Source: Desulfocapsa sp. (GTDB lineage: Bacteria > Desulfobacterota > Desulfobulbia > Desulfobulbales > Desulfocapsaceae). Taken from it: a DNA stretch of 38,974 bases. Of this stretch, positions 17,409 to 26,035 are shown in pieces; the first letter of the stretch is position 1; each line of letters opens with the position of its first letter. A program made the position numbers and the translations under genes. The DNA lies in the NCBI GenBank assembly GCA_022712895.1, contig JAFLJS010000014.1, positions 1-38,974 on the forward strand, in the 5' to 3' direction. The notes under the pieces are model-generated. The model was not told the origin of the DNA. It did not search any database and saw nothing but the letters and a program-made list of their open reading frames with translations.

Positions 17409-18305
17409 TTACAGTAAACTGTGAATAAGTGGCAGGGAGAAAAAAGCAAAAAGAATACCATATGCTGCCATGGCCGAACTGAGACGGGGTTTTAGGCCGG
17501 CAATGGACGCAAGTGCTCCCGCTGTAACCATTGGTGGCATGGCTGTCTCAAAGAGTGAGACAAGCGTTGCGGGGCCTGACAGGCCAAGCATTTTGCAAAT
17601 ATAGAGGAAAACAAGGGGAGTGATCAATAGACGGATGGTGAGGCCACCTGCCAGGGGTACGAGTTCATCTCTGGGCAGGAAAAGGCGCATCTGAAAACCA
17701 ACGGCCACCATAACCACAGGAACCATGGATGCTGCACCCATGGAAAACAGTGTGGATAACCATTCCGGATACGTATTGCCATGCATGATCAGGGCCGCAA
17801 CCAGAGCCAGAAAGGGTGGAAAGAAGAAAATTCTTTTAAGAACGGATACGGGACTTGGTAGTGAACCGGAGCCATAAAGGGCTAAGATCAGCGTTCCATA
17901 GGTAGATAACGCCAGAAATGAGCCGAATTGATCATAGAGGACAGCGTAAGGGATAGCGGAGCTGCCAAAAAACTGTTCCACCATGGGGATACCCAAAAAT
18001 GAGGTATTTCCAAGAGGAACCATCAGTAAGAGTGAGCCCGTGGTCTCTCTTGACCAGTGCATTGTTTTGCAGAGCAGCAACACGACAACGCTTGAAAAGA
18101 GAATTACAAGCCAGGGCATAATCAGTGGAGAGAGAATGTTGTCAGAGAAATTCAGTCTCGGCACTTGCTGTAGAGTCAGTGCCGGCAGGGCAATATAGAT
18201 GACATAGAGGTTCAGACTTTTGTCTGTCTCTTTGGGGAAGACAGGGATGTGGCGTAGCAACTGGCCAATGGCCATCAGGAGAAAAAAGGGGAGTACTGTT
18301 TCCAT
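17409..18305 (-). CDS. AEC-family (auxin efflux carrier-like) permease
   Basis: 298 residues with about ten hydrophobic segments in the AEC arrangement of two five-helix halves. Typical features are the N-terminal LLMAIGQLLRHI, SLNLYVIYIALPALTL (end of helix 2), MVPLGNTSFLGIPMVEQFFG (NTxFLGxP signature, about 95-115) and, in the second half, AMPPMVTAGALASIAGLKPRL. Bacterial members export or import organic acids and similar anions; substrate cannot be told from sequence. The gene stands at the head of a leftward unit that also contains the rubrerythrin remnant. The region upstream is the beginning of the accessory island. Confidence 0.88.
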   Translation of the reverse strand: METVLPFFLLMAIGQLLRHIPVFPKETDKSLNLYVIYIALPALTLQQVPRLNFSDNILSPLIMPWLVILFSSVVVLLLCKTMHWSRETTGSLLLMVPLGNTSFLGIPMVEQFFGSSAIPYAVLYDQFGSFLALSTYGTLILALYGSGSLPSPVSVLKRIFFFPPFLALVAALIMHGNTYPEWLSTLFSMGAASMVPVVMVAVGFQMRLFLPRDELVPLAGGLTIRLLITPLVFLYICKMLGLSGPATLVSLFETAMPPMVTAGALASIAGLKPRLSSAMAAYGILFAFFSLPLIHSLL

Positions 18306-18763
18306 GGTGCCGCTACTATAGCTTGCTTGTGAGACAACACAAGGAACTTTTCAGAACGGAAGAGGCCTATGTCTCTTTAGTCTTGAGAATACGTCTTCTC
18401 AATGGTGATTTCTGTCCTGTGTAGACTTTTACCCTAACTGTAAAAAGATCTACAATGGAGAGCGTTTTTATGTCGTTTTGCTTCAGTGTGAGAGGTTGGC
18501 AGCAAAAAATAGACTTGAGAATCAATTCGATAAATTCCTTGGAGGGCTACAACCCGTTGAGAGGTTAGGCGTCTTGGCTGAAGGTAGTGAATGAAATTTA
18601 GTTGATTACGAAAAAAAGCTTTTAAATATTAATATTCTATGGTTTGCTGGGGCAAGGAAGTTTAGCTTTTCTGGTAAGGCAAGTAAACTCTTTTTTGTAG
18701 TTCTTACGAAGTTAGTTCAACTAAAACCACTACTCATAGCTAACCAAATAAAGGAGCTCTTTT
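18306..18763. other. intergenic region before the RHS gene
   Basis: No coding sequence with credible codon use was seen in these 458 nt. The region holds the 35-nt hairpin at 18420-18454 and an AT-rich stretch at 18600-18660. AAAGGAG at its end serves the RHS gene. It marks the junction between the core left part and the island. Confidence 0.5.
18420..18454. repeat. near-perfect inverted repeat
   Basis: TGTAGACTTTTAC (18420-18432) pairs with GTAAAAAGATCTACA (18440-18454) apart from two unpaired A, around a 7-nt loop. No T-run follows, so it is not an intrinsic terminator. It could be an operator, a recombination end or a processed RNA structure at the island edge. Confidence 0.5.
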
Positions 18764-18766
18764 ATA
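18750..18766 (+). promoter_or_regulatory. ribosome site in front of an ATA codon
   Basis: AAAGGAG ends at 18756, and seven bases later an in-frame ATA (18764-18766) opens a perfect Sec signal peptide (IRQRLFFTLFLCLGMLVFNI). The spacing is ideal for initiation, but there is no ATG, GTG or TTG there. The next canonical start in frame is the ATG at 18806, in the middle of the hydrophobic stretch, with only a weak ribosome site. Confidence 0.55.
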
Positions 18767-18805
18767 CGTCAACGATTATTTTTCACCCTTTTTCTTTGTC
18801 TTGGA

Positions 18806-21800
18806 ATGCTTGTCTTCAATATACCATTAACACCTTCAGATGGAGTCAAATTGTGCAGTAGTTCTGGCTATGGAGCAGCCTATGCAAGTGGTGAAGATGG
18901 CCCGGATACTACTTGTGATAATTATTTGTCTACTGTCTGTAATCCAAATAGCCCTACTCATAATATGGACACCTGTGCCTATTATGAATCTTTTTGTGGC
19001 GATGACACTGGTGGTGGAGGCGATACGGGTGGAGATGATACGGGAGGAGGTGACACTGGTCTAACCGTCGAACAATTAGCAGCCATAGCAGCTGTTATCG
19101 AAGCTCTTCAAAATGCACAAAGTTATGCAAATAGTGCTGCCGGTGGCCTCTCGTCACTGAATGCGTTATATAATACTCTTTCCGCTTTGCAATATTCTCT
19201 TAACGATTCCCTCGGTCAGTTATCAGGAGCCGTTTCCACAATCAACAACTCCCTATCGCTAGTTTCCGGGTATCTTCTACAGGGACAAGCCCTTGGCCCT
19301 CAAGCACTTGCAATGATAAACTCTCAGGTTACCATTGCTGTACTGCAAAGAGGAATTGCCAATAATGATAACAAAAGTACTCAAGGGTATAGTGTTGGTG
19401 ATCCTGTGCTGATAGCCAGTGGTATAGAATCGTTCACAACAAAAGATTATAGTTATAAGGTCATTAATGACATCCTGGCCATATCCAGGCAGTTTCGCAG
19501 CAATCAGACAAATCTCAAATCATCTTTTGGACGGAGCTGGTTCTTCAATTATGACACCAACATTATTGCCGGTCGTAAACCCTTAATCAAAGAAAGAGAA
19601 ATATTCACAGAAGAACTTAAACAAGAAGCACAAAGACTTGTAGGCCTCGCTGCCACAGCCGTAACGGAGGCATTAAATGCACTGGATATTGCCAACAATG
19701 CAGCAGCAGCAGCCCGAGTCAAGGCAAATGAAATAACAGCAGTCAAAACCAATATTAGCTCACTCAATAATAGCATTGGCAGTTATGCCGCTCAGGCTTC
19801 ATCTGAAGCTTCCGAGGCAGGGACACAGGCGGCTATTGCCGGAACAAGTGGTGCGCAGGCAGATGCAACTGCTGCTCAAAACTATGCCAGTTCCGCACAG
19901 TCTTATAAAAGTCAAGCTTCTGCAAAAATCTTGTCTGCTACTTCCATTGCCAGTGCAGCAAACAATTCTGCTGCTTCAGCTGAAAATGATCTTACTCAAG
20001 CAATGGGGATAGTCACAAGCGTCCAGTCTCAAAGGCAGGAAATCCTGGATATTTTGGCTGAGCGAAGCAATGATGCCGCAGAAGCTTTTGCAGAAGCTCG
20101 TCTTGAGGAAGAAAAATATCCCCTTGATCCTTATCCGGCAGATCCAACAATCTATTTTGGTCCAGGTGTTATTAAACTGTTAACAGAAAAGGGAACACCG
20201 ATCCTTTTTGAAGAGCAGGGAGATGGCAGCTATATACCCATCACTGATAACGGTCGCTATACGGATAGAATTGTCAGCATTGCAAATGGTCTCCAACTTA
20301 TAGATAAGCATGGAAAAAAAAGAGAGTTCAAGCACAATTTTAAAGGAACTTACCTGCTGTCAAAACAGATAGACACCAACAATAATACAATCGAATTTAT
20401 TCGTGAAGATGAACTGCTGACCCAAATCATTGACCCCGTCGGTCGAATTACAACATTTCAATATAACAGTGCTGGCCTTATCACTCTGATTACTGATCCC
20501 GAGAATAATAGACACAGCTACACCTATGAAAGCGGCAAGCTTAGCAGTTATACTGATCCAATGGCATATAACTGGATCTATTCATATGATGACCAAGCCA
20601 GAATGATTGCCCGTACCGATCCCCACAATAGTAGCCACAGTTATGTTTATAATGAAAACAATCAAGTAATTCGAGAAATTGATAAAGAAGGCTACGAGTT
20701 TAACTACAGCTACGATCAAGAAAACAGAGTAACTCTGGTCAGTGACCGCAGAGGCAAACTGACGAGCTATTATTACAACGAGAATCACCGCTTGGATCGT
20801 GTCGTATATCCCGACAGCTCAGCGATATCCTATTCTTATGATAGCCGTAACAATCTTGTACAGGTAGTTGATGAAAACGGTAACTCCAAAGACTTCAGTT
20901 ATAACCAGCAAAATGATATTACCTCATTTATCGATGCACTGGGCAATAGAACAGAGATCGACTATGAGCCACTCTTTAACAAAATATCCTCTGTAACTGA
21001 TGCACTGGGAAGAACCAGATCTTTTTCCTACGATAACAGCGCTAATCTCATAACTGTTACCCATCCAGACGGTAACAGTCGCACCATGAGTTATAATAAC
21101 CTTGGCCTGCCAGTTTCAGTGACCAATGAGAATGGTAACACATCTGCTTTATCCTATGACCAATATGGTCAGCTTGCGACAGTTACCAATCCCGATGGAA
21201 CAGTAAAGACAAGCAGTCGTGATATTGTTGGTCGCCTGTTATCTAAAACCAATGAGAATAACGAAACAACAAGCTATGAGTATAATCTCTTAGGAAAGCG
21301 TACCAGTGTAACCGATCCGCTTCGTGCCCAAACACATTTTGAGTATGATGCTCTCCAACATCGAATCGCTAAAATAAATGCTAAAGGAAATATCTTTCGC
21401 TACCAGTATTCCAAAAGAGGTAATCTGATTCAGACAGTCGATCCTCTTGGTAACATTCTCACGAAAGAATACGATGGCTCAAACAATCTAATTAAAAAGA
21501 CTTTTCCAAATCTAACAGGATTCAGCTATTCCTATGACAGCCGTGATCATCTGATTGAGAAACAAACGTTTCCAGGCAATCGTATCACAAGTTTTAGCTA
21601 TGATGCTAAGGGAAGAAAAATATCCCAGGCTGATGCCAATGGTAATGTAATAAGCTACCAGTATGATGAGATCGACAGACTGACAGCTACAGTAGATGCA
21701 GCTGGCTACACCACAAGTGTTGAATACGACGCAGTAGGAAATCTTGCAAGGGTAACAGATGCCAATGGTAATCCCCTTAGCTATCTCTATAATGACCTGA

Positions 21801-23785
21801 ATCGTCAGGTACAAAATACAAATGCCCTGGGCAATTCTATTTCCTTTCTCTATGATGGTGTGGGTAATCTGATCCAGAAAACCAAAGCAGATGGTGCTGT
21901 TATCACCCATAATTATGATTCCAGAAACCGTTTGGTACGGACTGATTTTCCCGACAATACTTTTAAATTTTTTGAATATGATAATGTGGGAAGGCCAGTT
22001 AACATTGGTAATGAGCAAACCACGGAAAGTAGAGTGTATGATGCCAACGGACGTCTTTGGATTGCCAGTGATCAACATAATGGCCAAATAGACTATTCTT
22101 ATGATGAATTAGGCAACCGTATAGCTATAATGGATCCGGCAAAAGGGGTTATGGCTTATGAATATGATGCAAAGAACCGAACCATAGCATTTACCGATCC
22201 GGAAGGTGGCAGAACCGATTATGAATATGATTCCATGGGCAGGGTTATACGTACAACCCATCCCAATAATACCGAAACGATACAAGAGTACGATGATGAT
22301 AACAGACTTTCCTCTATAGCCACTTATGGCGACCGAGAGGGTACCCTTTCATCATTTACCTATACCTATGATGCGGTGGGTAATAAGCTTGCCATGACCG
22401 AAGAAAATGGCGATATTACCTCTTATCAATACGACGATCTATATCGTCTTACCTCTGTTGACTATCCGCTTCGGGAATGGGAGCCGGAACTTACCGAGGA
22501 GGAGAAAAATAACGGCACCTTAAACGGTAAGGGTAATAAGAAGGGTCATTTTAAGAATATTTGTGACGAGACCACGGACTGTCTTCCTTCCGCAGTAAGC
22601 TACGTCTATGATTCCGTAGGCAACCGTGTCAGCCATACTAATGACTGGCAGACAGTGGAGTATCAGTACAACAGTGCCAACCAAATGTTACAGGCAGGAA
22701 CGGTTGAGTTCAGGTACGATGAAAACGGCAACCGCATTCAAAAGAGTGATTCCGGCGAAGTAGCTAACTATTTCTATAACTACGATAACATGATGGATCA
22801 GGTGGACAGCCCCAACGGGGAATCCACTGGTTATGGGTATGATGCCATGAATCGTCGAGTCTATAAAGTAGATCAGGATGGCAATACCACCAACTATCTC
22901 TACGATGGCATAGAGGTTCTGCAAGAGATCAGTGGCAAGCTTACCCAGAAGATTGCTACTTACTATCGGGCTAATGGCAGAATTCTGACCCGCCAGGAAT
23001 TTAACGTTTCCCAGGGAGATAATGATAGCTATCAGAATCGGCCCACCGGTAGACAGCTTTACTACAGTTATGACGGTTTAGGTTCCGTTGCCAGCCTTAG
23101 TAATCATGACGGTAACCTGCAGACCAGGTACCACTATGATGTCTTTGGCGAAATGACTGGTGGTGATATAACTGAAAACCCCTATACGTTTACCGGTAAA
23201 CGTTTTGATGAAGAAAGTGGGATGTATAAATTCCATTTCAGGCAGTATGATCCGGGGACTGGGGTTTGGACTACTCCTGATCCTATTGGGATTTTGGGTG
23301 GGGTTAATCTTTATAGTTATGTCAGAAATAATCCGGCTAATTTTGTTGACCTATTTGGGCTGTATGCCGATATGGGTGATGCGGCGGAGGCAGATAACTC
23401 TGATATGGCGGGTGGTGATTATGGTTCTGCAAACAATGAAACAGATGGTGGCGATATGTCAGATCAGGTTGGTGGCGATTATGGTAATTGGGGGCATGGG
23501 ATAGCTGATTATGGTTTAGACTCGAACTTAGCCAAAGAAGATAACGGATTCTTTAGTGATGTTTTCGATTCTATTGAAGCGTTTTTTGACATGGGGCCAA
23601 TGAAGGATAGAGTTGAAAGATCAAGAGCTGTTAAAGGAAGGGTTGAAGTGTTAGGGGATGGTTATAAGATGCACCTAGATTTCCCAACGTATACAGGGAT
23701 AGATAGTATGGTACTAGACATGTTTCAAGATGCCAATATAAGGGAACAGACAATGGGAGTAAACCGTTGTCATGGTAGGTTTTAA
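18806..23785 (+). CDS. RHS/YD-repeat protein with variable C-terminal tail
   Basis: 1659 residues from the first ATG; the frame extends to ATA at 18764, which would give 1673 residues and a complete signal peptide. Order from the ATG: Cys-containing N-terminus; Gly/Asp/Thr-rich linker (about 64-85); Ala-rich helices; a DUF6531-like opening (about 197-255, GDPVLIASGIESFTTKDYSY...SFGRSWFFNYD); an inserted Ala-rich coiled coil (about 262-437); roughly 30 YD repeats (GN.I.YQYDEIDRLTATVDAAG type, about 455-1480); and the RHS core end (DPGTGVWTTPDPIGILGGVNLYSYVRNNPANFVDLFGLY, about 1484-1519). A 140-residue tail then has GGDYG-type repeats and a small terminal domain. RHS shells encase and release C-terminal toxins used between cells. 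The tail matches no toxin I recognise. The gene is followed by a membrane protein that may protect the host. Confidence 0.9.
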   Translation: MLVFNIPLTPSDGVKLCSSSGYGAAYASGEDGPDTTCDNYLSTVCNPNSPTHNMDTCAYYESFCGDDTGGGGDTGGDDTGGGDTGLTVEQLAAIAAVIEALQNAQSYANSAAGGLSSLNALYNTLSALQYSLNDSLGQLSGAVSTINNSLSLVSGYLLQGQALGPQALAMINSQVTIAVLQRGIANNDNKSTQGYSVGDPVLIASGIESFTTKDYSYKVINDILAISRQFRSNQTNLKSSFGRSWFFNYDTNIIAGRKPLIKEREIFTEELKQEAQRLVGLAATAVTEALNALDIANNAAAAARVKANEITAVKTNISSLNNSIGSYAAQASSEASEAGTQAAIAGTSGAQADATAAQNYASSAQSYKSQASAKILSATSIASAANNSAASAENDLTQAMGIVTSVQSQRQEILDILAERSNDAAEAFAEARLEEEKYPLDPYPADPTIYFGPGVIKLLTEKGTPILFEEQGDGSYIPITDNGRYTDRIVSIANGLQLIDKHGKKREFKHNFKGTYLLSKQIDTNNNTIEFIREDELLTQIIDPVGRITTFQYNSAGLITLITDPENNRHSYTYESGKLSSYTDPMAYNWIYSYDDQARMIARTDPHNSSHSYVYNENNQVIREIDKEGYEFNYSYDQENRVTLVSDRRGKLTSYYYNENHRLDRVVYPDSSAISYSYDSRNNLVQVVDENGNSKDFSYNQQNDITSFIDALGNRTEIDYEPLFNKISSVTDALGRTRSFSYDNSANLITVTHPDGNSRTMSYNNLGLPVSVTNENGNTSALSYDQYGQLATVTNPDGTVKTSSRDIVGRLLSKTNENNETTSYEYNLLGKRTSVTDPLRAQTHFEYDALQHRIAKINAKGNIFRYQYSKRGNLIQTVDPLGNILTKEYDGSNNLIKKTFPNLTGFSYSYDSRDHLIEKQTFPGNRITSFSYDAKGRKISQADANGNVISYQYDEIDRLTATVDAAGYTTSVEYDAVGNLARVTDANGNPLSYLYNDLNRQVQNTNALGNSISFLYDGVGNLIQKTKADGAVITHNYDSRNRLVRTDFPDNTFKFFEYDNVGRPVNIGNEQTTESRVYDANGRLWIASDQHNGQIDYSYDELGNRIAIMDPAKGVMAYEYDAKNRTIAFTDPEGGRTDYEYDSMGRVIRTTHPNNTETIQEYDDDNRLSSIATYGDREGTLSSFTYTYDAVGNKLAMTEENGDITSYQYDDLYRLTSVDYPLREWEPELTEEEKNNGTLNGKGNKKGHFKNICDETTDCLPSAVSYVYDSVGNRVSHTNDWQTVEYQYNSANQMLQAGTVEFRYDENGNRIQKSDSGEVANYFYNYDNMMDQVDSPNGESTGYGYDAMNRRVYKVDQDGNTTNYLYDGIEVLQEISGKLTQKIATYYRANGRILTRQEFNVSQGDNDSYQNRPTGRQLYYSYDGLGSVASLSNHDGNLQTRYHYDVFGEMTGGDITENPYTFTGKRFDEESGMYKFHFRQYDPGTGVWTTPDPIGILGGVNLYSYVRNNPANFVDLFGLYADMGDAAEADNSDMAGGDYGSANNETDGGDMSDQVGGDYGNWGHGIADYGLDSNLAKEDNGFFSDVFDSIEAFFDMGPMKDRVERSRAVKGRVEVLGDGYKMHLDFPTYTGIDSMVLDMFQDANIREQTMGVNRCHGRF

Positions 23786-23907
23786 TTGGTTCAAATGAAG
23801 AAGTAACTCTAGAGTTACTTGTATCAAAAAAAGGCTACTCTCTAGAGATTTTTATGGTAGAGACTCGATCGATCCATCCAATTGGTGCCCCATCAATTAA
23901 AAGTTAA
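23779..23907 (+). other. orphan open stretch after the RHS stop
   Basis: In the frame one base off the RHS gene, 42 codons run from 23779 to a TAA at 23905-23907 with protein-like composition (IGSNEEVTLELLVSKKGYSL, then EIFMVETRSIHPIGAPSIKS). There is no start codon or ribosome site at its beginning. It may be the shifted end of the RHS tail or the remnant of an older tail or immunity gene. A 20-nt palindrome lies inside it. Confidence 0.35.
23801..23820. repeat. perfect 20-nt palindrome
   Basis: AAGTAACTCTAGAGTTACTT reads the same on both strands. A related CTCTCTAGAG follows about 13 nt later. No T-run follows. It could bind a dimeric regulator or simply reflect the codons of the orphan stretch. 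Confidence 0.6.
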
Positions 23908-24014
23908 GATGAATCCCTTGGTTTACAGAAGCGATTATGAACAAATCGTGGAGCAGAGACAATTAGCATTAAAGAGTGTCAGAGTGATACAACATTTCTG
24001 TCGCATCATTCTTA

Positions 24015-24020
24015 TATAAT
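24015..24020 (+). promoter_or_regulatory. candidate -10 box of the membrane protein gene
   Basis: TATAAT lies 26 nt before the ATG at 24047 in an AT-rich stretch. The -35 region is not recognisable. Confidence 0.35.
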
Positions 24021-24046
24021 GTCCACAATTAAAAGCAATACGTATT

Positions 24047-24892
24047 ATGAGATACTTGAAATTATCTATTTATTTTTGGGCAGTGTGTGATCTTGCTACT
24101 ATTGTGTCCTTGATCGTTGGATGGATAGTCAGGAGTGAGATTCCAGTATATAATGAACTTAAATATTTAGCTAGCCTAGACATGTCGTCAGGAATCTTTA
24201 GTATAATAATTCCCTTATTATTCTTAGTAATTGACTTTTCAGTTTTTATTTCAGCGAATCTATTGATTAAACAAAATAGATTCGCCGCATATGTTTGTTA
24301 TGTGCAAACTCCTGTTCGGTTATTTATAGGTTATTCCTCGATACCTTTTGTAAATTCATATATAGCGAATAACGGGGATATTATACCAACGATCGTTGTT
24401 GGCATTGAAATAATAAAAATCATCACGGTAATATTATGGCATGTTTTTGTAATTAAAAAAAGCAATATTGAGTTTTCCTTGTCTAGCTTGTTTCAAGTAG
24501 TTTTTAGAAGGAATTTTGTAATTGCACTCTTTCTATTAACTGAAAATATGAAGTTTCTCGTAAATATTTCCTTGCAATACTTCCATAATACATTGCTTTT
24601 TAATTATGTTTTTGCTGCTCGAGTATTTGTTATCATGTTCTTATTTATCCTAGCGTATTGCACGTATAAAAGAAAACCGTTTGCAGAATCGATTTTCTGT
24701 TTGATTTTAATGGTTTTATATCCAATAATTATTTTGTCTGTATTTTTAAAACCATCTGATTCTATATGGTTGAAGTTTATTCTTCTCTCTACAAGTTGCT
24801 ACTTTGTTGTTGCAGGTGTGCTTTTAACGAAGCAATTTAAACAAGAGAATGAAAGTGCAGGAGGGGGTCATGCAGGAGGGGGTCAGGCTTGA
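24047..24892 (+). CDS. polytopic membrane protein, candidate RHS immunity protein
   Basis: 281 residues with about eight hydrophobic segments (near 5-27, 48-72, 85-105, 112-140, 157-177, 186-208, 215-235, 243-265) and no soluble domain. I do not recognise the family. The gene is clearly more AT-rich than its neighbours (many AAA, ATT, TTT codons), a sign of recent acquisition. It is 261 nt downstream of the RHS gene on the same strand, the usual place for an immunity protein, and membrane immunity proteins are known for membrane-targeting toxins; that role is inferred from position. No ribosome site is obvious. The last residues (AGGGHAGGGQA) are encoded by the REP repeats that begin at 24856, so the original C-terminus was probably replaced. 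Confidence 0.7.
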   Translation: MRYLKLSIYFWAVCDLATIVSLIVGWIVRSEIPVYNELKYLASLDMSSGIFSIIIPLLFLVIDFSVFISANLLIKQNRFAAYVCYVQTPVRLFIGYSSIPFVNSYIANNGDIIPTIVVGIEIIKIITVILWHVFVIKKSNIEFSLSSLFQVVFRRNFVIALFLLTENMKFLVNISLQYFHNTLLFNYVFAARVFVIMFLFILAYCTYKRKPFAESIFCLILMVLYPIIILSVFLKPSDSIWLKFILLSTSCYFVVAGVLLTKQFKQENESAGGGHAGGGQA

Positions 24893-24984
24893 CAAGTGGG
24901 TATCCCGGGGCTACGGGGCTAGGCTCTGATGGAGTGGAGGGGGTCAGGCTTGACAAATGGGTATCCCGGGGCTAGGCTCTGATG
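24856..24984 (+). repeat. REP cluster upstream of the RAYT gene
   Basis: A 15-nt unit TGCAGGAGGGGGTCA is repeated in tandem at 24856-24870 and 24871-24885. Two longer copies start at about 24875 and 24936, sharing GGAGGGGGTCAGGCTTGACA, then A(A/G)TGGGTATCCCGGGGCTA and GGCTCTGATG. The first carries an extra 8-nt CGGGGCTA duplication. Confidence 0.85.
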
Positions 24985-25949
24985 CATGGCAAGAAAACCA
25001 CGACTACATTACCCAGGCGCTTGTTACCATGTCATCCTGCGAGGTAACGCTGGTCAAAACATATTCTTTAACAAGCGGGATCGAAGCAAATTGTTTTTTC
25101 TCCTTCAAGAAGGCATTGAGAGATACAAGCATCGAATCCATGCCTATTGCCTGATGACGAATCACGTTCATCTGGCTGTTCAGGTTGGTGATGTCTCCTT
25201 GTCCCGCATAATCCAGAATGTTAGTTTCCGCTATACCCGTTACATAAACTGTCGAAGAAATCAGGTGGGTCATCTCTTCCAGGGTCGTTATAAAGCGTTA
25301 CTGATTGATGCTGACAACTATCTGCTGGAACTTGTACGTTATATCCATAGCAATCCTGTCCGTGCAGGAATGGTTGAACGTCCTGATCAGTATTTGTGGA
25401 GTAGTCATTCTGCCTATTTAGGGAAAATCCCTGTATCATGGCTGACGATAGACTGGGTTCTGTCGCAATTTTCCAAAGAAAAGCAATATGCCATAGAGAT
25501 GTATCGGGATTTTGTTCTGGCGGGTAAAGAGGAAGCGTATAGAAAAGAATTTCATCGGGGAAATAAAGACCGTCGTATTCTTGGGGAAGATTGTTTTGCA
25601 GAAGAGGCATTCCGCAAGGCTTTGCAAAAGATTTCACCAAAGATAAGCCTTGAGCATGTACTCCTGAAAGTCTGCGAAGGATATGATATTGAATTAGACG
25701 AATTATCTGGTGGAAGCAGGCAGAAGCGTATAACAGAACCTCGTTCGGTGGCAGCGTTACTTGTTCGTGATATTGAGCATATCCACTTGACGGAACTGAG
25801 TCTTAGGCTCAAACGAGACCTCTCCGGATTAAGTCAGGCTGCTTCGAGGCTGGACAAGAGGATGAAAAAAGACAGTGGGTTGGCCGAAAAGATTAATATA
25901 ATTAAAGAGACAATCGGGTAACACCCATTTGTCAAGCCTGCCCCCTCCT
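24936..25949 (+). mobile_element. REP-flanked RAYT unit
   Basis: The transposase gene is bracketed by REP sequence. The left copy (from 24936) reads GGAGGGGGTCAGGCTTGACA; the right end (25923-25949) is its reverse complement apart from one missing base (ACCCATTTGTCAAGCCTG, CCCCCTCC). This inverted arrangement is the standard form of REP-associated tyrosine transposase units. Element ends are approximate. Confidence 0.8.
24986..25921 (+). CDS. REP-associated tyrosine transposase (RAYT)
   Basis: 311 residues. It opens with the family signature MARKPRLHYPGACYHVILRGN and carries the histidine pair of Y1 HUH nucleases in LMTNHVHLAV (about 57-66). It continues through FRYTRYINCRRNQVGHLFQGRYKALLID with the presumed catalytic Tyr, and LLELVRYIHSNPVRAGMVERPDQYLWSSHSAYLG. 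The C-terminal 120 residues include a DnaA-like helical DNA-binding part (SVAALLVRDIEHIHLTELSLRLKRDLSG). RAYTs cut and join single-stranded REP hairpins and spread them. The reading frame is intact and the flanking REPs match, so the unit looks recent and possibly active. Confidence 0.93.
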   Translation: MARKPRLHYPGACYHVILRGNAGQNIFFNKRDRSKLFFLLQEGIERYKHRIHAYCLMTNHVHLAVQVGDVSLSRIIQNVSFRYTRYINCRRNQVGHLFQGRYKALLIDADNYLLELVRYIHSNPVRAGMVERPDQYLWSSHSAYLGKIPVSWLTIDWVLSQFSKEKQYAIEMYRDFVLAGKEEAYRKEFHRGNKDRRILGEDCFAEEAFRKALQKISPKISLEHVLLKVCEGYDIELDELSGGSRQKRITEPRSVAALLVRDIEHIHLTELSLRLKRDLSGLSQAASRLDKRMKKDSGLAEKINIIKETIG

Positions 25950-25987
25950 GACCTGATGGCGGAACCGTTGACAGTACTCCGCCAAAG

Positions 25988-26023
25988 ACTTATATTGCTC
26001 TTTAATAAACTTATATTATAAGT
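25988..26023 (+). promoter_or_regulatory. operator/promoter of the toxin-antitoxin pair
   Basis: ACTTAT and ATAAGT (26009-26014, 26018-26023) form an inverted repeat with a 3-nt centre. ACTTATATT also occurs at 25988-25996, exactly 21 bp (two helical turns) upstream of its copy at 26009-26017. A TTATAAG -10-like sequence overlaps the palindrome, 13 nt before the toxin ATG. The layout fits autorepression by the HTH antitoxin. Confidence 0.6.
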
Positions 26024-26035
26024 TACAATGCCTAT

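Noticed and set aside
18540-18600. Possible riboswitch or tRNA-like fold before the RHS gene
   Set aside because: The stretch has GAGAGGTTAGG-type pieces but no cloverleaf, no CCA end and no match to riboswitch cores I know.
21512-22087. 191-codon open frame opposite the RHS gene
   Set aside because: A mirror of the YD-repeat codons; no start signal and no independent composition.
24856-24984. CRISPR-like repeats
   Set aside because: Units are adjacent or overlap, with no unique spacers, and match the REP ends of the adjoining RAYT unit.
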